A stretch of 64,000 bases of DNA from Oceanospirillaceae bacterium. Lineage in GTDB: Bacteria > Pseudomonadota > Gammaproteobacteria > Pseudomonadales > Oceanobacteraceae. The DNA lies in the NCBI GenBank assembly GCA_002724925.1, contig PBQA01000005.1:1-64000 (forward strand). Reading direction: 5' to 3'. Position numbers and translations under genes: made by a program. Shown here in pieces: positions 1 to 7,195 of this stretch. Under the pieces are notes generated by a model. That model made no database searches, was not told the origin of the DNA, and was given only the letters and a program-made list of their open reading frames with translations. The first letter of the stretch is position 1; each line of letters begins with the position of its first letter.

Positions 1-78
1 CCTCTGAAAGCTGTTTAATTAACAGTTTTTGAGGCGATTAGCCCACTGCCCTGACCTTTTGGTTGAGGCAGAGGGCTA
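1..78. other. Two consecutive stem-loops before a terminator
   Basis: Two hairpins are visible. The first is CCTC (1-4) with an inner CTGTT (11-15), pairing with AACAG (21-25) and GAGG (31-34). The second is TAGCCCACTGCC (39-50) pairing with GGCAGAGGGCTA (67-78) around one mismatch. They run directly into the terminator at 86-118, so this is probably the 3' end of a transcript starting outside the window. It could be a structured RNA or an mRNA 3' UTR; I do not recognise the family. Confidence 0.35.
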
Positions 79-85
79 GAAAAGA

Positions 86-118
86 AAAACCGGCACTCGA
101 GAGAGGCGCCGGTTTTTT
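86..118 (+). terminator. Rho-independent terminator
   Basis: The stem is AAACCGGC with its complement GCCGGTTT, followed by a run of six T on the plus strand. The 5' side is also A-rich, so it may work in both directions. It ends a transcript entering from the left edge. Confidence 0.75.
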
Positions 119-479
119 ATTGTATGGACATAATCAGTTCATAGCGGAAATAGGATTTTAACGAGCAGTTTCACACTTTTCTCACCGATAAATTTAGAGC
201 GCAGCGAGTAACTTATCCGCATGCAGCAACTTGGTATACGTTATCTGAGCTGCACAATAATCGCTATACCCACATCCGGCTAATTGTGGAGATTATAACC
301 GCCCCGTTTATCTCCCAAAACCATCCAGATATAGCTTCCTGACTTTTTTGTTTTGTCTATCCTTGACCTCCTTTCCTTAATTTGAGGAAAGTTTACCAAT
401 AGCGAACAACTCCACGAGAATCAACTCATCCCATTACCCTAAAGAAAACCTAGCTCCACCAGTTAACCACAAGCGGCTT
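119..479. other. Intergenic stretch, nothing recognised
   Basis: There is no supportable ORF, repeat or RNA here. The sequence separates the terminator at 86-118 from the 3' end of the minus-strand ABC ATPase gene. Confidence 0.5.
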
Positions 480-2816
480 TTACCAAGCTTCTTTCGCCAA
501 GAGCTGCATGTTAAGCGAACCTGTTTTCAAACCTGCCCTGTTAAACCGGTAGCGCATATATGCAGAGATATCGTCCTCATGCGAGGAGACAATCAATTGG
601 CAATGTTTGAGTTCGCAACGGAGTAGATCTGTCAAGGAAGCAACGTTGATTTCATCCAGAGATTGCGACGGGTCATCGATCAATATGATAGGTACCTTAG
701 CATAGACCTTGTTCAGTGATAGAAAGAAGGCAAGGCTAAGGGCGGACACCTGACCAGAACTCATGGACATGACTGCGTCGTGTTCAGATTTCTCGGCAGT
801 CAGAAACCTCAACTGTGTGCCTTCTCGGCTCTCGATAAATAGGCCCAGACCGCGCTGGTAGTTTTGGATCAGTCGGCCACTGTATATATGGAATATGAGC
901 TCAATAGCCGAAATTGTCTGGTCGGCATACCTTTGCTCTGTCGCCTTCAGTGTGTCTCGGAGCTTTTTGATTTTACCTTGTGCTTTTTGGGCCGCTAAGG
1001 TTTCTTTTTCGATAAGTTTAAGATCGGAAATACAGGTTTGTAACCTAGCATTTTTAGCCTCGTTAGCTTTAATCGATATGTACTGTTCTTTACCCGTCAA
1101 GTCTTCTGCCGTGATTATGTAGAAGTCCTGTAGGTCTTTGAAGGCGCTGCTTGCTGTTTCTCTCCAGTCCTCCGGCAGCGCTACGGCATCGACTTCAATC
1201 TGTTTTTTATTCCTTAGAATCGCTTTTTTCAGCCTTTCAAGTCGCTCATTTACTACATCATCATTTTCCGTAAATGAGTCAGTAAATTGAATATTGTCGT
1301 TAATCAGCCTCTCCCTTAGCTGGGTTATTGCTGGTAGCCGATGTTTGATTTTGGTCAACGCAGCATGAAGATTTAGTTCAAATGTAGGCTCGATAACTCT
1401 CAATCTACCTTGGATATGGCTGTCGATGAGCTTCAGCTCAGCGTCCATAGAAGCGATAAGGTTAACTAACTCCTTACCGTCCTTGCTTAGTGATTCAGAG
1501 ATCTGCTTGGTTCTTGCTTCAATGGCATCCAACATTGATTTATGATCTTCCCAGTCCGTACCACAGAGAGGACACAACTGATCATCGGGGTAGGACTTCT
1601 TATGTTCATCAATCAGCTGCCTTTTCAGGCGTTCCAATTCAGCTATGATGTTCGCATTGGCGCTGTTTTTTTCGATTAGGCTGTTTCGGGATTCAATTTG
1701 TAACTCAAACCACTCAAGGCGCCCATCCGCCCAGCTTGGCAATGATTGGGCTTCTTCGACTTTGATTGTCCTAGCTCCGCGCTTGATGATGGCCGCAGAA
1801 CGCTCCAGTTCATTAACCCCCTTCTTGATTGCTTCAAGCCCGTCAAGCTTGTCCAGGTCTTTACCGAACTGAGATAAGCTCCTCAAAGATTCTTCGTTAC
1901 GTTCGATGTCGGCATCGACTCCCTCGTTATGAACTCTAGTTTTTATCGTGGCTTTGAGCGGTAGAAGGGCAATAATTTTGCGAATTGATTCCTGATAGGC
2001 AGCATGATCTTCCGCTGAGTACGTTGAGAATAGAACCTCCTTGTCCCATATTGGTTGGACATCAGCCGTTGAGATTTTTTTGTACTCAACGTTAATTGTC
2101 TCTGCCTGCAATGTGGTTTTTAAGCTGGCTATCTCATTTTCAAGTGATCGAGCTTTCTCCGTGCGTTCAGGATTGTTGATGAACCTTGTGAATTTATTGT
2201 TTATGGTGTTGCAGTTTTCAATCTCAACTTCAATATCGTTGATGTTAAAAAGGTTTCCTAGTTCATCCTTACGTTCATCTACCCGAGTGTGTAACAGTCG
2301 GTTTTGCCCTTGTTCCAGATAGTTAAGGAAGGAGAAATTTTCCCTGAAGTCTTTACCGAAAACTTCGTCAAGGAAGTTGTTGTCGCGCAGATTGATCTTT
2401 GTAAAGTCAGTTGATTCAAATTCCGGAAGCTCGTAAAGCTTAAAGTTTTCATACTTGTCTGCACGATTATTCGCTGGTTTTTGGAATATCTCAGCAGGGC
2501 AATGTCTTGCTAAAATAAGTTTACGTTCATCATTAATGAATTCAATTTTAATGCAGAGATCGTTCTCGCCGGACCGGTTGTTCCAGAAGAGATTGTCCGC
2601 GTAGTCCCTTTTGTTCTTGGTTAGTAAAGTAGAGAATAGGTTTTTTATTCGATTGATTTGGCCAGTGAGCAGTAGTTCAATGGCGTCGTATATACTGGTC
2701 TTACCATAACCGTTCGGACCGTCAAGAGTTAGCAAGGACGACTCGCCAAGATCCAAGTAGACATGCTTGAATGCTTTGAAACTAGAGACTTCAACCTTAG
2801 ATATTTTCCAATTCAT
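480..2816 (-). CDS. SMC/RecF-like ABC ATPase of a three-component defence cassette
   Basis: This is a 778-residue ATPase with split ABC halves. Walker A is GPNGYGKTS (residues 33-41). A long coiled-coil-like middle carries CPLC (C415/C418), the zinc-hook style motif of Rad50/RecF-like proteins. The signature SSGQ is at 686-689, Walker B with D-loop (ILIDDPSQSLDE) near 710-722, and the switch His at about 746. It is the last gene of a minus-strand operon. Its start overlaps the upstream gene by 20 bp, indicating coupled translation. The set of nuclease-like effector, small middle protein and ABC ATPase matches the architecture described as ABC three-component (ABC-3C) conflict systems. The expected role is nucleotide-dependent sensing of nucleic acid and control of the effector; this is inferred from context. 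A stand-alone RecF/SbcC-like repair ATPase is the alternative. Confidence 0.75.
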   Translation of the reverse strand: MNWKISKVEVSSFKAFKHVYLDLGESSLLTLDGPNGYGKTSIYDAIELLLTGQINRIKNLFSTLLTKNKRDYADNLFWNNRSGENDLCIKIEFINDERKLILARHCPAEIFQKPANNRADKYENFKLYELPEFESTDFTKINLRDNNFLDEVFGKDFRENFSFLNYLEQGQNRLLHTRVDERKDELGNLFNINDIEVEIENCNTINNKFTRFINNPERTEKARSLENEIASLKTTLQAETINVEYKKISTADVQPIWDKEVLFSTYSAEDHAAYQESIRKIIALLPLKATIKTRVHNEGVDADIERNEESLRSLSQFGKDLDKLDGLEAIKKGVNELERSAAIIKRGARTIKVEEAQSLPSWADGRLEWFELQIESRNSLIEKNSANANIIAELERLKRQLIDEHKKSYPDDQLCPLCGTDWEDHKSMLDAIEARTKQISESLSKDGKELVNLIASMDAELKLIDSHIQGRLRVIEPTFELNLHAALTKIKHRLPAITQLRERLINDNIQFTDSFTENDDVVNERLERLKKAILRNKKQIEVDAVALPEDWRETASSAFKDLQDFYIITAEDLTGKEQYISIKANEAKNARLQTCISDLKLIEKETLAAQKAQGKIKKLRDTLKATEQRYADQTISAIELIFHIYSGRLIQNYQRGLGLFIESREGTQLRFLTAEKSEHDAVMSMSSGQVSALSLAFFLSLNKVYAKVPIILIDDPSQSLDEINVASLTDLLRCELKHCQLIVSSHEDDISAYMRYRFNRAGLKTGSLNMQLLAKEAW

Positions 2817-3456
2817 TACTAATCATTTCCCTAATAATATCGTCGGTGTTTTTGTGTGTAACTCTCTGGATAGTCGAATACATTTCAGTCAGTCCAGCTT
2901 CTGCAACCACCTCAGCCGCTTGCAACCTCAAGGGTGTAAGGTTATCTTGATGACTAGGTAACTCTAAGAAAGGAAGTTTGATAAAGGTCTTTGCAGCGAA
3001 ACTGTATTGTGTGGGGGCAAGAGGATTCTCTTTGTAATTAAGAAATTTTTTCTTGTCAGAAATCACGGATTCCAGCTCGTCGTATGTGAAATCAGTTAGC
3101 GCACTTTCTTCCGCAGTACTGTAATAAAGTACATATTTTTTATAAAAGTGCGGGTCTTCTTCGATTGCGAATATCTCTTCTTCTTGTTCCTTGAATTCGG
3201 CCAGAACGTCAAGACGATGAATACAAATTAAATCGCAGTTTTTCTTGAAGCTTGGGTTTCTGAGAAACTCCTCAGGAGCAAGGTGATTGATTCGATTATT
3301 TAACTCGTCTGGGGCAATAAGTTCGTCTAAATTATGTACAACTGCGAACCTAATGGCAGATCCATACTCGCGAAAATAAAAGCTTGTGGTGTCCCGTTCA
3401 TGTTTGTTCACAAAGCCATGGGCACTAAGTGCTTCATCAATGAGTTTTTTAATCAT
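2797..3456 (-). CDS. Middle component of the ABC three-component cassette (hypothetical)
   Basis: This is a 219-residue soluble protein with no membrane segment, signal peptide or catalytic motif that I recognise. It is acidic and helix-rich. It overlaps the upstream effector gene by 8 bp and the downstream ATPase gene by 20 bp, so the three are certainly co-transcribed. Position and size fit the small 'middle component' that bridges effector and ABC ATPase in ABC-3C systems. That assignment rests on gene order rather than a motif. Homology to a named MC family should be tested with a profile search. Confidence 0.6.
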   Translation of the reverse strand: MIKKLIDEALSAHGFVNKHERDTTSFYFREYGSAIRFAVVHNLDELIAPDELNNRINHLAPEEFLRNPSFKKNCDLICIHRLDVLAEFKEQEEEIFAIEEDPHFYKKYVLYYSTAEESALTDFTYDELESVISDKKKFLNYKENPLAPTQYSFAAKTFIKLPFLELPSHQDNLTPLRLQAAEVVAEAGLTEMYSTIQRVTHKNTDDIIREMISNELENI

Positions 3457-4666
3457 TCAGTCGAGCCTCCGCGTCGTCTTTTGTCATTACGCTAATGCAT
3501 AGCGACCTAGTGATGTTACTTTCACGCTTCGCAGTGGCCTGCTTATCGTCAAAATCGTCTGAGTTTGTGAACTTTGAATTGAAGGAGAATGATTCTTTTG
3601 CTTTACTGGCGATTAGATGGTTGTACTCAAAAAGTAGTCTAAGCAGATCTCCGTTGTTTTTCATTTCATTGATCATGTCAGACTCACACTCCTCGCTTTC
3701 ATCCACATCAAGAGCGGTAGGTACGTAAAACCGATTTTCGCTGTCGAGATAATGAGGAAGGTCGTTGAAGATGGGCTCCACAGAAATGGCCTGAATAAGC
3801 TTAGAATATCGCCTTATGTCGTTCGTCTGAACGTCTTGAAAGCGCTCAGAAGGTTTCATCATCTGGCATAGAGTTTTTAATTCGTTGATATCGGTTATCC
3901 GAATGTGCTCACAGAGACGTTTGGCTCTCTCGTATGTTACGTCACTCATAGTTGGAAGAGCCTGATCCAACCTCTCCTCTAGATGAGCTTGGAGCCTTGC
4001 CTTTAGATTAACTGCATAGTAATCCCTATCCTGATAGGGGTTTTGGAGCAGTACTTCATCTAGGATATCTCTCGCGTTGATACGACCATCGTAAGCAGCT
4101 TTTTTTTCTGAAAAGCCGTCTACTTGATTTAGTTTGTGATTATCTATCGCCTTAGCACTTATTTTTTCTGAGAGTAAGCAATAGTTAAAATTTATGAGAT
4201 TATCACTGACCGTGACGGGCTGTTTCTCACATATTTTTTTTATTAGTGCTTTGGTTAGTCCTTCAATTTCACCCAGCCCACAATGAAAGCTGTCTCCGTA
4301 GGGGTAGAATTTCACGATTTCTCCGCTAGCGCCTTTGTGATCACTTGTGTTTTCTAGCGGGACAGATACGTGAAAGTAACGAGTGGTCCCTTCGATTTTG
4401 TCATGTTCAATTAAAGTGGACTGTTCCAAGGCCTTGGCATAGTTCTTTCGATATTTACCTACCTTAGCTTTGACTTGGTGCGCGGTGTGTAATTTTCCAT
4501 TTCTATAGATAGCGAAATCATCAGTACTGTCAAGCTGAAGATCAAAATCAAAGTCGCCATCGAGTATGAGCTTTAGGGAGTGGTAGAGTGCAACTTTCCC
4601 TTGATAAACAAAGCCGCTCCAGGAGGATATGGCGCTGGCCGGATACGTCTCTTCTTGTTGGCTCAT
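3449..4666 (-). CDS. Nuclease-like effector of an ABC three-component system
   Basis: This is a 405-residue protein. I start it at 4666 because AAGGAG lies 5 bases upstream; an in-frame codon at 4681 has no such site. The N-terminus (residues 13-66) reads SSWSGFVYQGK, then DDFAIYRNG and HQVKAK. This gives D50 and Q64-V-K66, in the D...QxK spacing of PD-(D/E)xK nucleases of the DUF4297/Cap4-like kind, which attack double-stranded DNA in several defence systems. The remaining roughly 300 residues are helical and unassigned; they probably form the C-terminal sensing domain. It is the first gene of the three-gene operon. The nuclease assignment rests on motifs and context, not on a database match. 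Confidence 0.6.
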   Translation of the reverse strand: MSQQEETYPASAISSWSGFVYQGKVALYHSLKLILDGDFDFDLQLDSTDDFAIYRNGKLHTAHQVKAKVGKYRKNYAKALEQSTLIEHDKIEGTTRYFHVSVPLENTSDHKGASGEIVKFYPYGDSFHCGLGEIEGLTKALIKKICEKQPVTVSDNLINFNYCLLSEKISAKAIDNHKLNQVDGFSEKKAAYDGRINARDILDEVLLQNPYQDRDYYAVNLKARLQAHLEERLDQALPTMSDVTYERAKRLCEHIRITDINELKTLCQMMKPSERFQDVQTNDIRRYSKLIQAISVEPIFNDLPHYLDSENRFYVPTALDVDESEECESDMINEMKNNGDLLRLLFEYNHLIASKAKESFSFNSKFTNSDDFDDKQATAKRESNITRSLCISVMTKDDAEARLND

Positions 4667-4857
4667 ATGAACTCCTTTCACTGGGATCTACATGATCATT
4701 CCTAATGACCGCTTTGGATCGCAAACGGAATTTGCACGACCATTGTATAACGCTGCGTTAAACTGAGTGAACTTGTGGATTGAAATTTCTATCGAAGTGA
4801 AAATAAAACCACTGTTCTAGTTTCGTCCAAACGTCTATTTATGTTTTTTTACCACTG

Positions 4858-4892
4858 GATTCAAGGGGTCAGGGTAGTTTATTTTTACCCAG
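4858..4892 (+). repeat. Copy 1 of the 'attcaaggggtcag' direct repeat
   Basis: Direct repeat gattcaaggggtcag followed by an AT-rich tail ending in 'tttttaccca'. Similar copies occur at 5648 and 6956. This type of sequence commonly accompanies IS200-like REP-associated tyrosine transposase genes. Confidence 0.65.
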
Positions 4893-4935
4893 TGAGCCCC
4901 TACGCCTGCTCTACGGCTCAAATATCGCCCTTTTA

Positions 4936-4964
4936 TGAGCCGCAAATATGAACTTTACGACTCA
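4936..4964. promoter_or_regulatory. 29-bp palindrome, orphan copy of the Fic operator-like site
   Basis: The arms are TGAGCCGCAAA and TTTACGACTCA around a 7-bp centre. It has the same length and arm sequence as the two palindromes upstream of the Fic gene (7123-7151 and 7167-7195). Here no gene follows directly, so it looks like a relic of a duplication. Confidence 0.5.
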
Positions 4965-5155
4965 TCGAGTTATATGGACGGTCATAGTAAGAGAAAGAGC
5001 CTTGATTTCTGGTTCAAAATTACGCCGGTGGATCTAGTTGGTTTGCCTAGCCTCTCAAGGCCTTGAGTTCGTGGCTTTTCAGGCGAAAAAGCCATATTTC
5101 AGGCAAGCGGCAATCTCAGATTGCTCTGATGGAAGATTTCGATCGGTAGGAGTCT

Positions 5156-5632
5156 TTAAGAAAGGCGCAGTTTACATGCCGCGATGCCTGCCGCTCGCCT
5201 TCGTTCTCGTTGGCCGTCCCAAAACTTGGTGATTTTCGACTTCACTTCATGGGCTGCGCCGACGATGCCTTTGAATTCCGATTCGAAGTTCTGGATGATG
5301 TAGAGCCAATGTTCAGCGTCTATGCCTAAGCGGCTCATGATCGCGTGTTCAGTCTCACAGACTGAACCACGCTTGTTCTCTCGGATTTGACGGCCGGTCC
5401 ACAAAGTGTAGGGAACACTTTGCACAGCCGCTAGGCTGCCCGAAGGGTGAGTCTCATGGATGAGACGATTGAGTCAACTAAATCCAGATAATCCGTCAGG
5501 CGCATTTAAATGCCTTCAGGCATGTCTTGGCGAGGATTACCAGCAAAAGGTAGTAAGCCGTAGGCTTGTTGTTGCGGGTGATTAGGTTCGCGTGCTTCTT
5601 TTGCCTGCTCCGCTCGTCTCTTAACTGACGTG
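5156..5632 (-). pseudogene. Remnant of a REP-associated (Y1-type) tyrosine transposase
   Basis: Only the C-terminal half is recognisable and it is broken. Reading leftward, the pieces are LLPFAGNPRQDMPEGI, a stop codon, then MRLTDYLDLVD, an insertion of about 70 bases, then WTGRQIRENKRGS, and a tail with LGIDAEHWLYIIQNFESEF ending AAGIAACKLRLS. The order and motifs (LxDYLxLVDWTGR, RxxKRG, then a final AC near the C-terminus) are those of transposases in the IS200/REP family. The catalytic HUH and Tyr region is missing. The 70-base insertion holds short palindromes around 5395-5475. It certainly makes no functional protein. The element probably explains the repeats around it. Confidence 0.65.
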
Positions 5633-5647
5633 TACTCTGACTCTTCA

Positions 5648-5680
5648 GATTCAAGGGGGCAGAGTCGTGGATTTTTATCG
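5648..5680 (+). repeat. Copy 2 of the 'attcaaggggtcag' direct repeat
   Basis: gattcaagggggcagagtcg followed by 'tggattttta'. It is very close to the copy at 6956. It sits at the 5' (right) end of the transposase remnant and separates it from the next gene pair. Confidence 0.6.
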
Positions 5681-5802
5681 ATCTGCTTGGCATCGACTAA
5701 ACCCGGTTGTTACGCGTTTTGATGTAGCGTATCTTTCGATACACTGCGTTCGGCGTCGATGGCCGACTCTTTAAATGGATATTTATTACAGGATGTTGTG
5801 TT

Positions 5803-6621
5803 GTGACTATATCTCTCACAAAATATCAAACGATTACTTATGAAATCGACAAAATTCCTGCGCTAACAGGGATTGGTATCATTCTTAATACAAATCAGGG
5901 TTCTTCGACTATTCGGGAAAACAATTCGTGTCTGGCTGCCGGAGATTACCTTGTTATCGACCTCGACGCAGAGGTTGCTTCTCAATATGACTGGGGCAAC
6001 ATTGGCCAGGAAGCCGGGCTGGCAGCTATCAACTGTTCGGCGGCGGTGATTGCTGCCTTGGTTACGTTTGGTTCCACCGCTGCGACCCCTGTCACTGGTG
6101 GTACTAGTCTAGCGTTAACCAGCATTGGGTATGCTGCGACGGTGGCAACTGGTGCATCCTGCGCTGTTTCAGCCGTTCGTACCTATAACGCAATTACAGA
6201 CCCCAAAGCTAACAAGATTTACGATAATATTCCTGCTTATCAAACAACTATGAAGGTCTTGGACGGAGTTTCATTGTTAGGAGTTGGGGCATCCGCTATT
6301 GCTATGGCTAAGGTGATGAGAATAATGGGCCGGGCAGGTATCACTCTGGGCGCAGCAAAGGCAGGCAGTGCAAGCCGACCTGCAAGGACGAGACTTGCGA
6401 GAGAAGTACTTAAATATGAGAACCCTGCCATGACTAACAGGCAGGTAAAAGAATATTTCAAGCTGGGAATGGGCCCCAAGCGAGTGACAACTAAAGCACT
6501 TACTGAAAACACCATTTTGTCTTTGAGGGATTCTCTGGCAGCCGGGTTGTCATTTCTTTCGAGTTCTCTCGATGGGCACGTGAAAAATGCCGCGATCTAT
6601 ATAGTTAGGCTGGAGAATTAA
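5803..6621 (+). CDS. Hydrophobic glycine/alanine-rich protein, possible membrane-acting effector
   Basis: This 272-residue protein matches no family I recognise. It starts with GTG and a weak AGGA site. Residues 1-55 form a short beta-rich head ending in AGDYLVIDL, which loosely recalls the end of a LysM module. Residues about 70-130 and 150-180 are Ala/Gly/Thr-rich hydrophobic stretches of glycine-zipper character, with no signal peptide. The basic C-terminal third contains KAGSASRPARTRLARE. The gene is followed one base later by a small multi-spanning membrane protein. The same architecture (head domain, glycine-zipper hydrophobic half, small membrane partners downstream) appears at 53.1-55.4 kb. 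An antibacterial pore-forming effector with an immunity partner is an inference only. Confidence 0.5.
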   Translation: MTISLTKYQTITYEIDKIPALTGIGIILNTNQGSSTIRENNSCLAAGDYLVIDLDAEVASQYDWGNIGQEAGLAAINCSAAVIAALVTFGSTAATPVTGGTSLALTSIGYAATVATGASCAVSAVRTYNAITDPKANKIYDNIPAYQTTMKVLDGVSLLGVGASAIAMAKVMRIMGRAGITLGAAKAGSASRPARTRLAREVLKYENPAMTNRQVKEYFKLGMGPKRVTTKALTENTILSLRDSLAAGLSFLSSSLDGHVKNAAIYIVRLEN

Positions 6622-6622
6622 A

Positions 6623-6979
6623 GTGCTTGGTAGTGTTACTTTTGTTGTACTGGCGCTGACTATTACCCTGAGCTTGCTAGGCGTGACGTCATTATTAGAC
6701 ATACCGCCTTTGTTGTCAGGTTTGGTGGTACCAATATTGAATAGCGCTATTGCATTATTTTTTGGACTGGCAGCATTCAGAGGAAAGGCTTGGTCGATAC
6801 AGTTAACTGTGCCATTGGCTGCCTTAGCTTTATCGCATCTGGTTAAATTCGATCTGGCACATATTGCAATATTTCTGGTTAATATCGGACTTGCGGCCTT
6901 GTCTTTCTATTTGATGCGGCGCTGTATCGCAGTGCATCGGTCGAAACACTGCGGGGATTCAAGGGGTCAGAGTCGTTGA
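6623..6979 (+). CDS. Small four-helix membrane protein, possible immunity partner
   Basis: 118 residues, GTG start one base after the preceding stop, so the two are co-translated. About four hydrophobic segments fill residues 5-100. The last residues (roughly GDSRGQSR) and the stop codon are encoded by the 'gattcaaggggtcagag' repeat at 6956. The native C-terminus was therefore probably replaced when the repeat arrived. The function is unknown; the pairing suggests an inner-membrane partner or immunity protein for the upstream product. Confidence 0.5.
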   Translation: MLGSVTFVVLALTITLSLLGVTSLLDIPPLLSGLVVPILNSAIALFFGLAAFRGKAWSIQLTVPLAALALSHLVKFDLAHIAIFLVNIGLAALSFYLMRRCIAVHRSKHCGDSRGQSR

Positions 6980-6990
6980 TTCTTACCCAA
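6956..6990 (+). repeat. Copy 3 of the 'attcaaggggtcag' direct repeat
   Basis: gattcaaggggtcagagtcg then 'ttgattcttaccca'. Together with 4858 and 5648 it brackets two modules: the transposase remnant (4.9-5.65 kb) and the hydrophobic-protein pair (5.65-6.96 kb). It supplies the stop codon of the membrane protein gene. Confidence 0.65.
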
Positions 6991-7122
6991 TAAGCCGCCT
7001 ACGCCTGCCTTTACGGCTCAAACACCTAACCGGACATCCACGTCAATCCACGATCTGACAACGCCTGTTTTGCTGCTCACCTGCGTTAAAAAAACACTCC
7101 CGGCTCAAATAACAACCCATAC

Positions 7123-7151
7123 TGAGCCGCAAAACTTGCCTTTACGGCTCA
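7123..7151. promoter_or_regulatory. 29-bp palindrome upstream of the Fic gene (site 1)
   Basis: The arms TGAGCCGCAAA and TTTACGGCTCA form an almost perfect inverted repeat. Its centre is 44 bp (about four helical turns) from the centre of the palindrome at 7167-7195. Extra half-sites (CGGCTCAA) occur at about 7015 and 7101. This is a candidate operator, perhaps for the Fic protein's own C-terminal winged helix. Confidence 0.6.
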
Positions 7152-7166
7152 TATAACCAAAAATAA

Positions 7167-7195
7167 TGAGCCGAAAATATGAAATTTGCGGCTCA
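7167..7195. promoter_or_regulatory. 29-bp palindrome overlapping the first possible Fic start codon (site 2)
   Basis: The arms TGAGCCGAAAAT and ATTTGCGGCTCA are separated by 5 bp, and an ATG (7179-7181) lies at the centre. Either binding here blocks initiation, or the true start is the ATG at 7236. Confidence 0.6.

Larger units (their letters stand above)
4667..5155. other. Upstream region of the defence operon plus a degenerate copy of the Fic leader
   Basis: No gene is seen. Bases 4667-4857 should contain the promoter of the minus-strand defence operon. From 4858 the sequence is a shortened copy of the region found again at 6956-7195 upstream of the Fic gene: first the 'attcaaggggtcag' block, then 'cctacgcctg...acggctcaa', then a 29-bp palindrome. 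Past 4970 the similarity is lost. Confidence 0.6.

Noticed and set aside
5496-5693. A 65-codon minus-strand frame in the transposase leader
   Set aside because: It starts in the repeat and runs in a different frame from the transposase remnant; the motif-bearing frame is another one.
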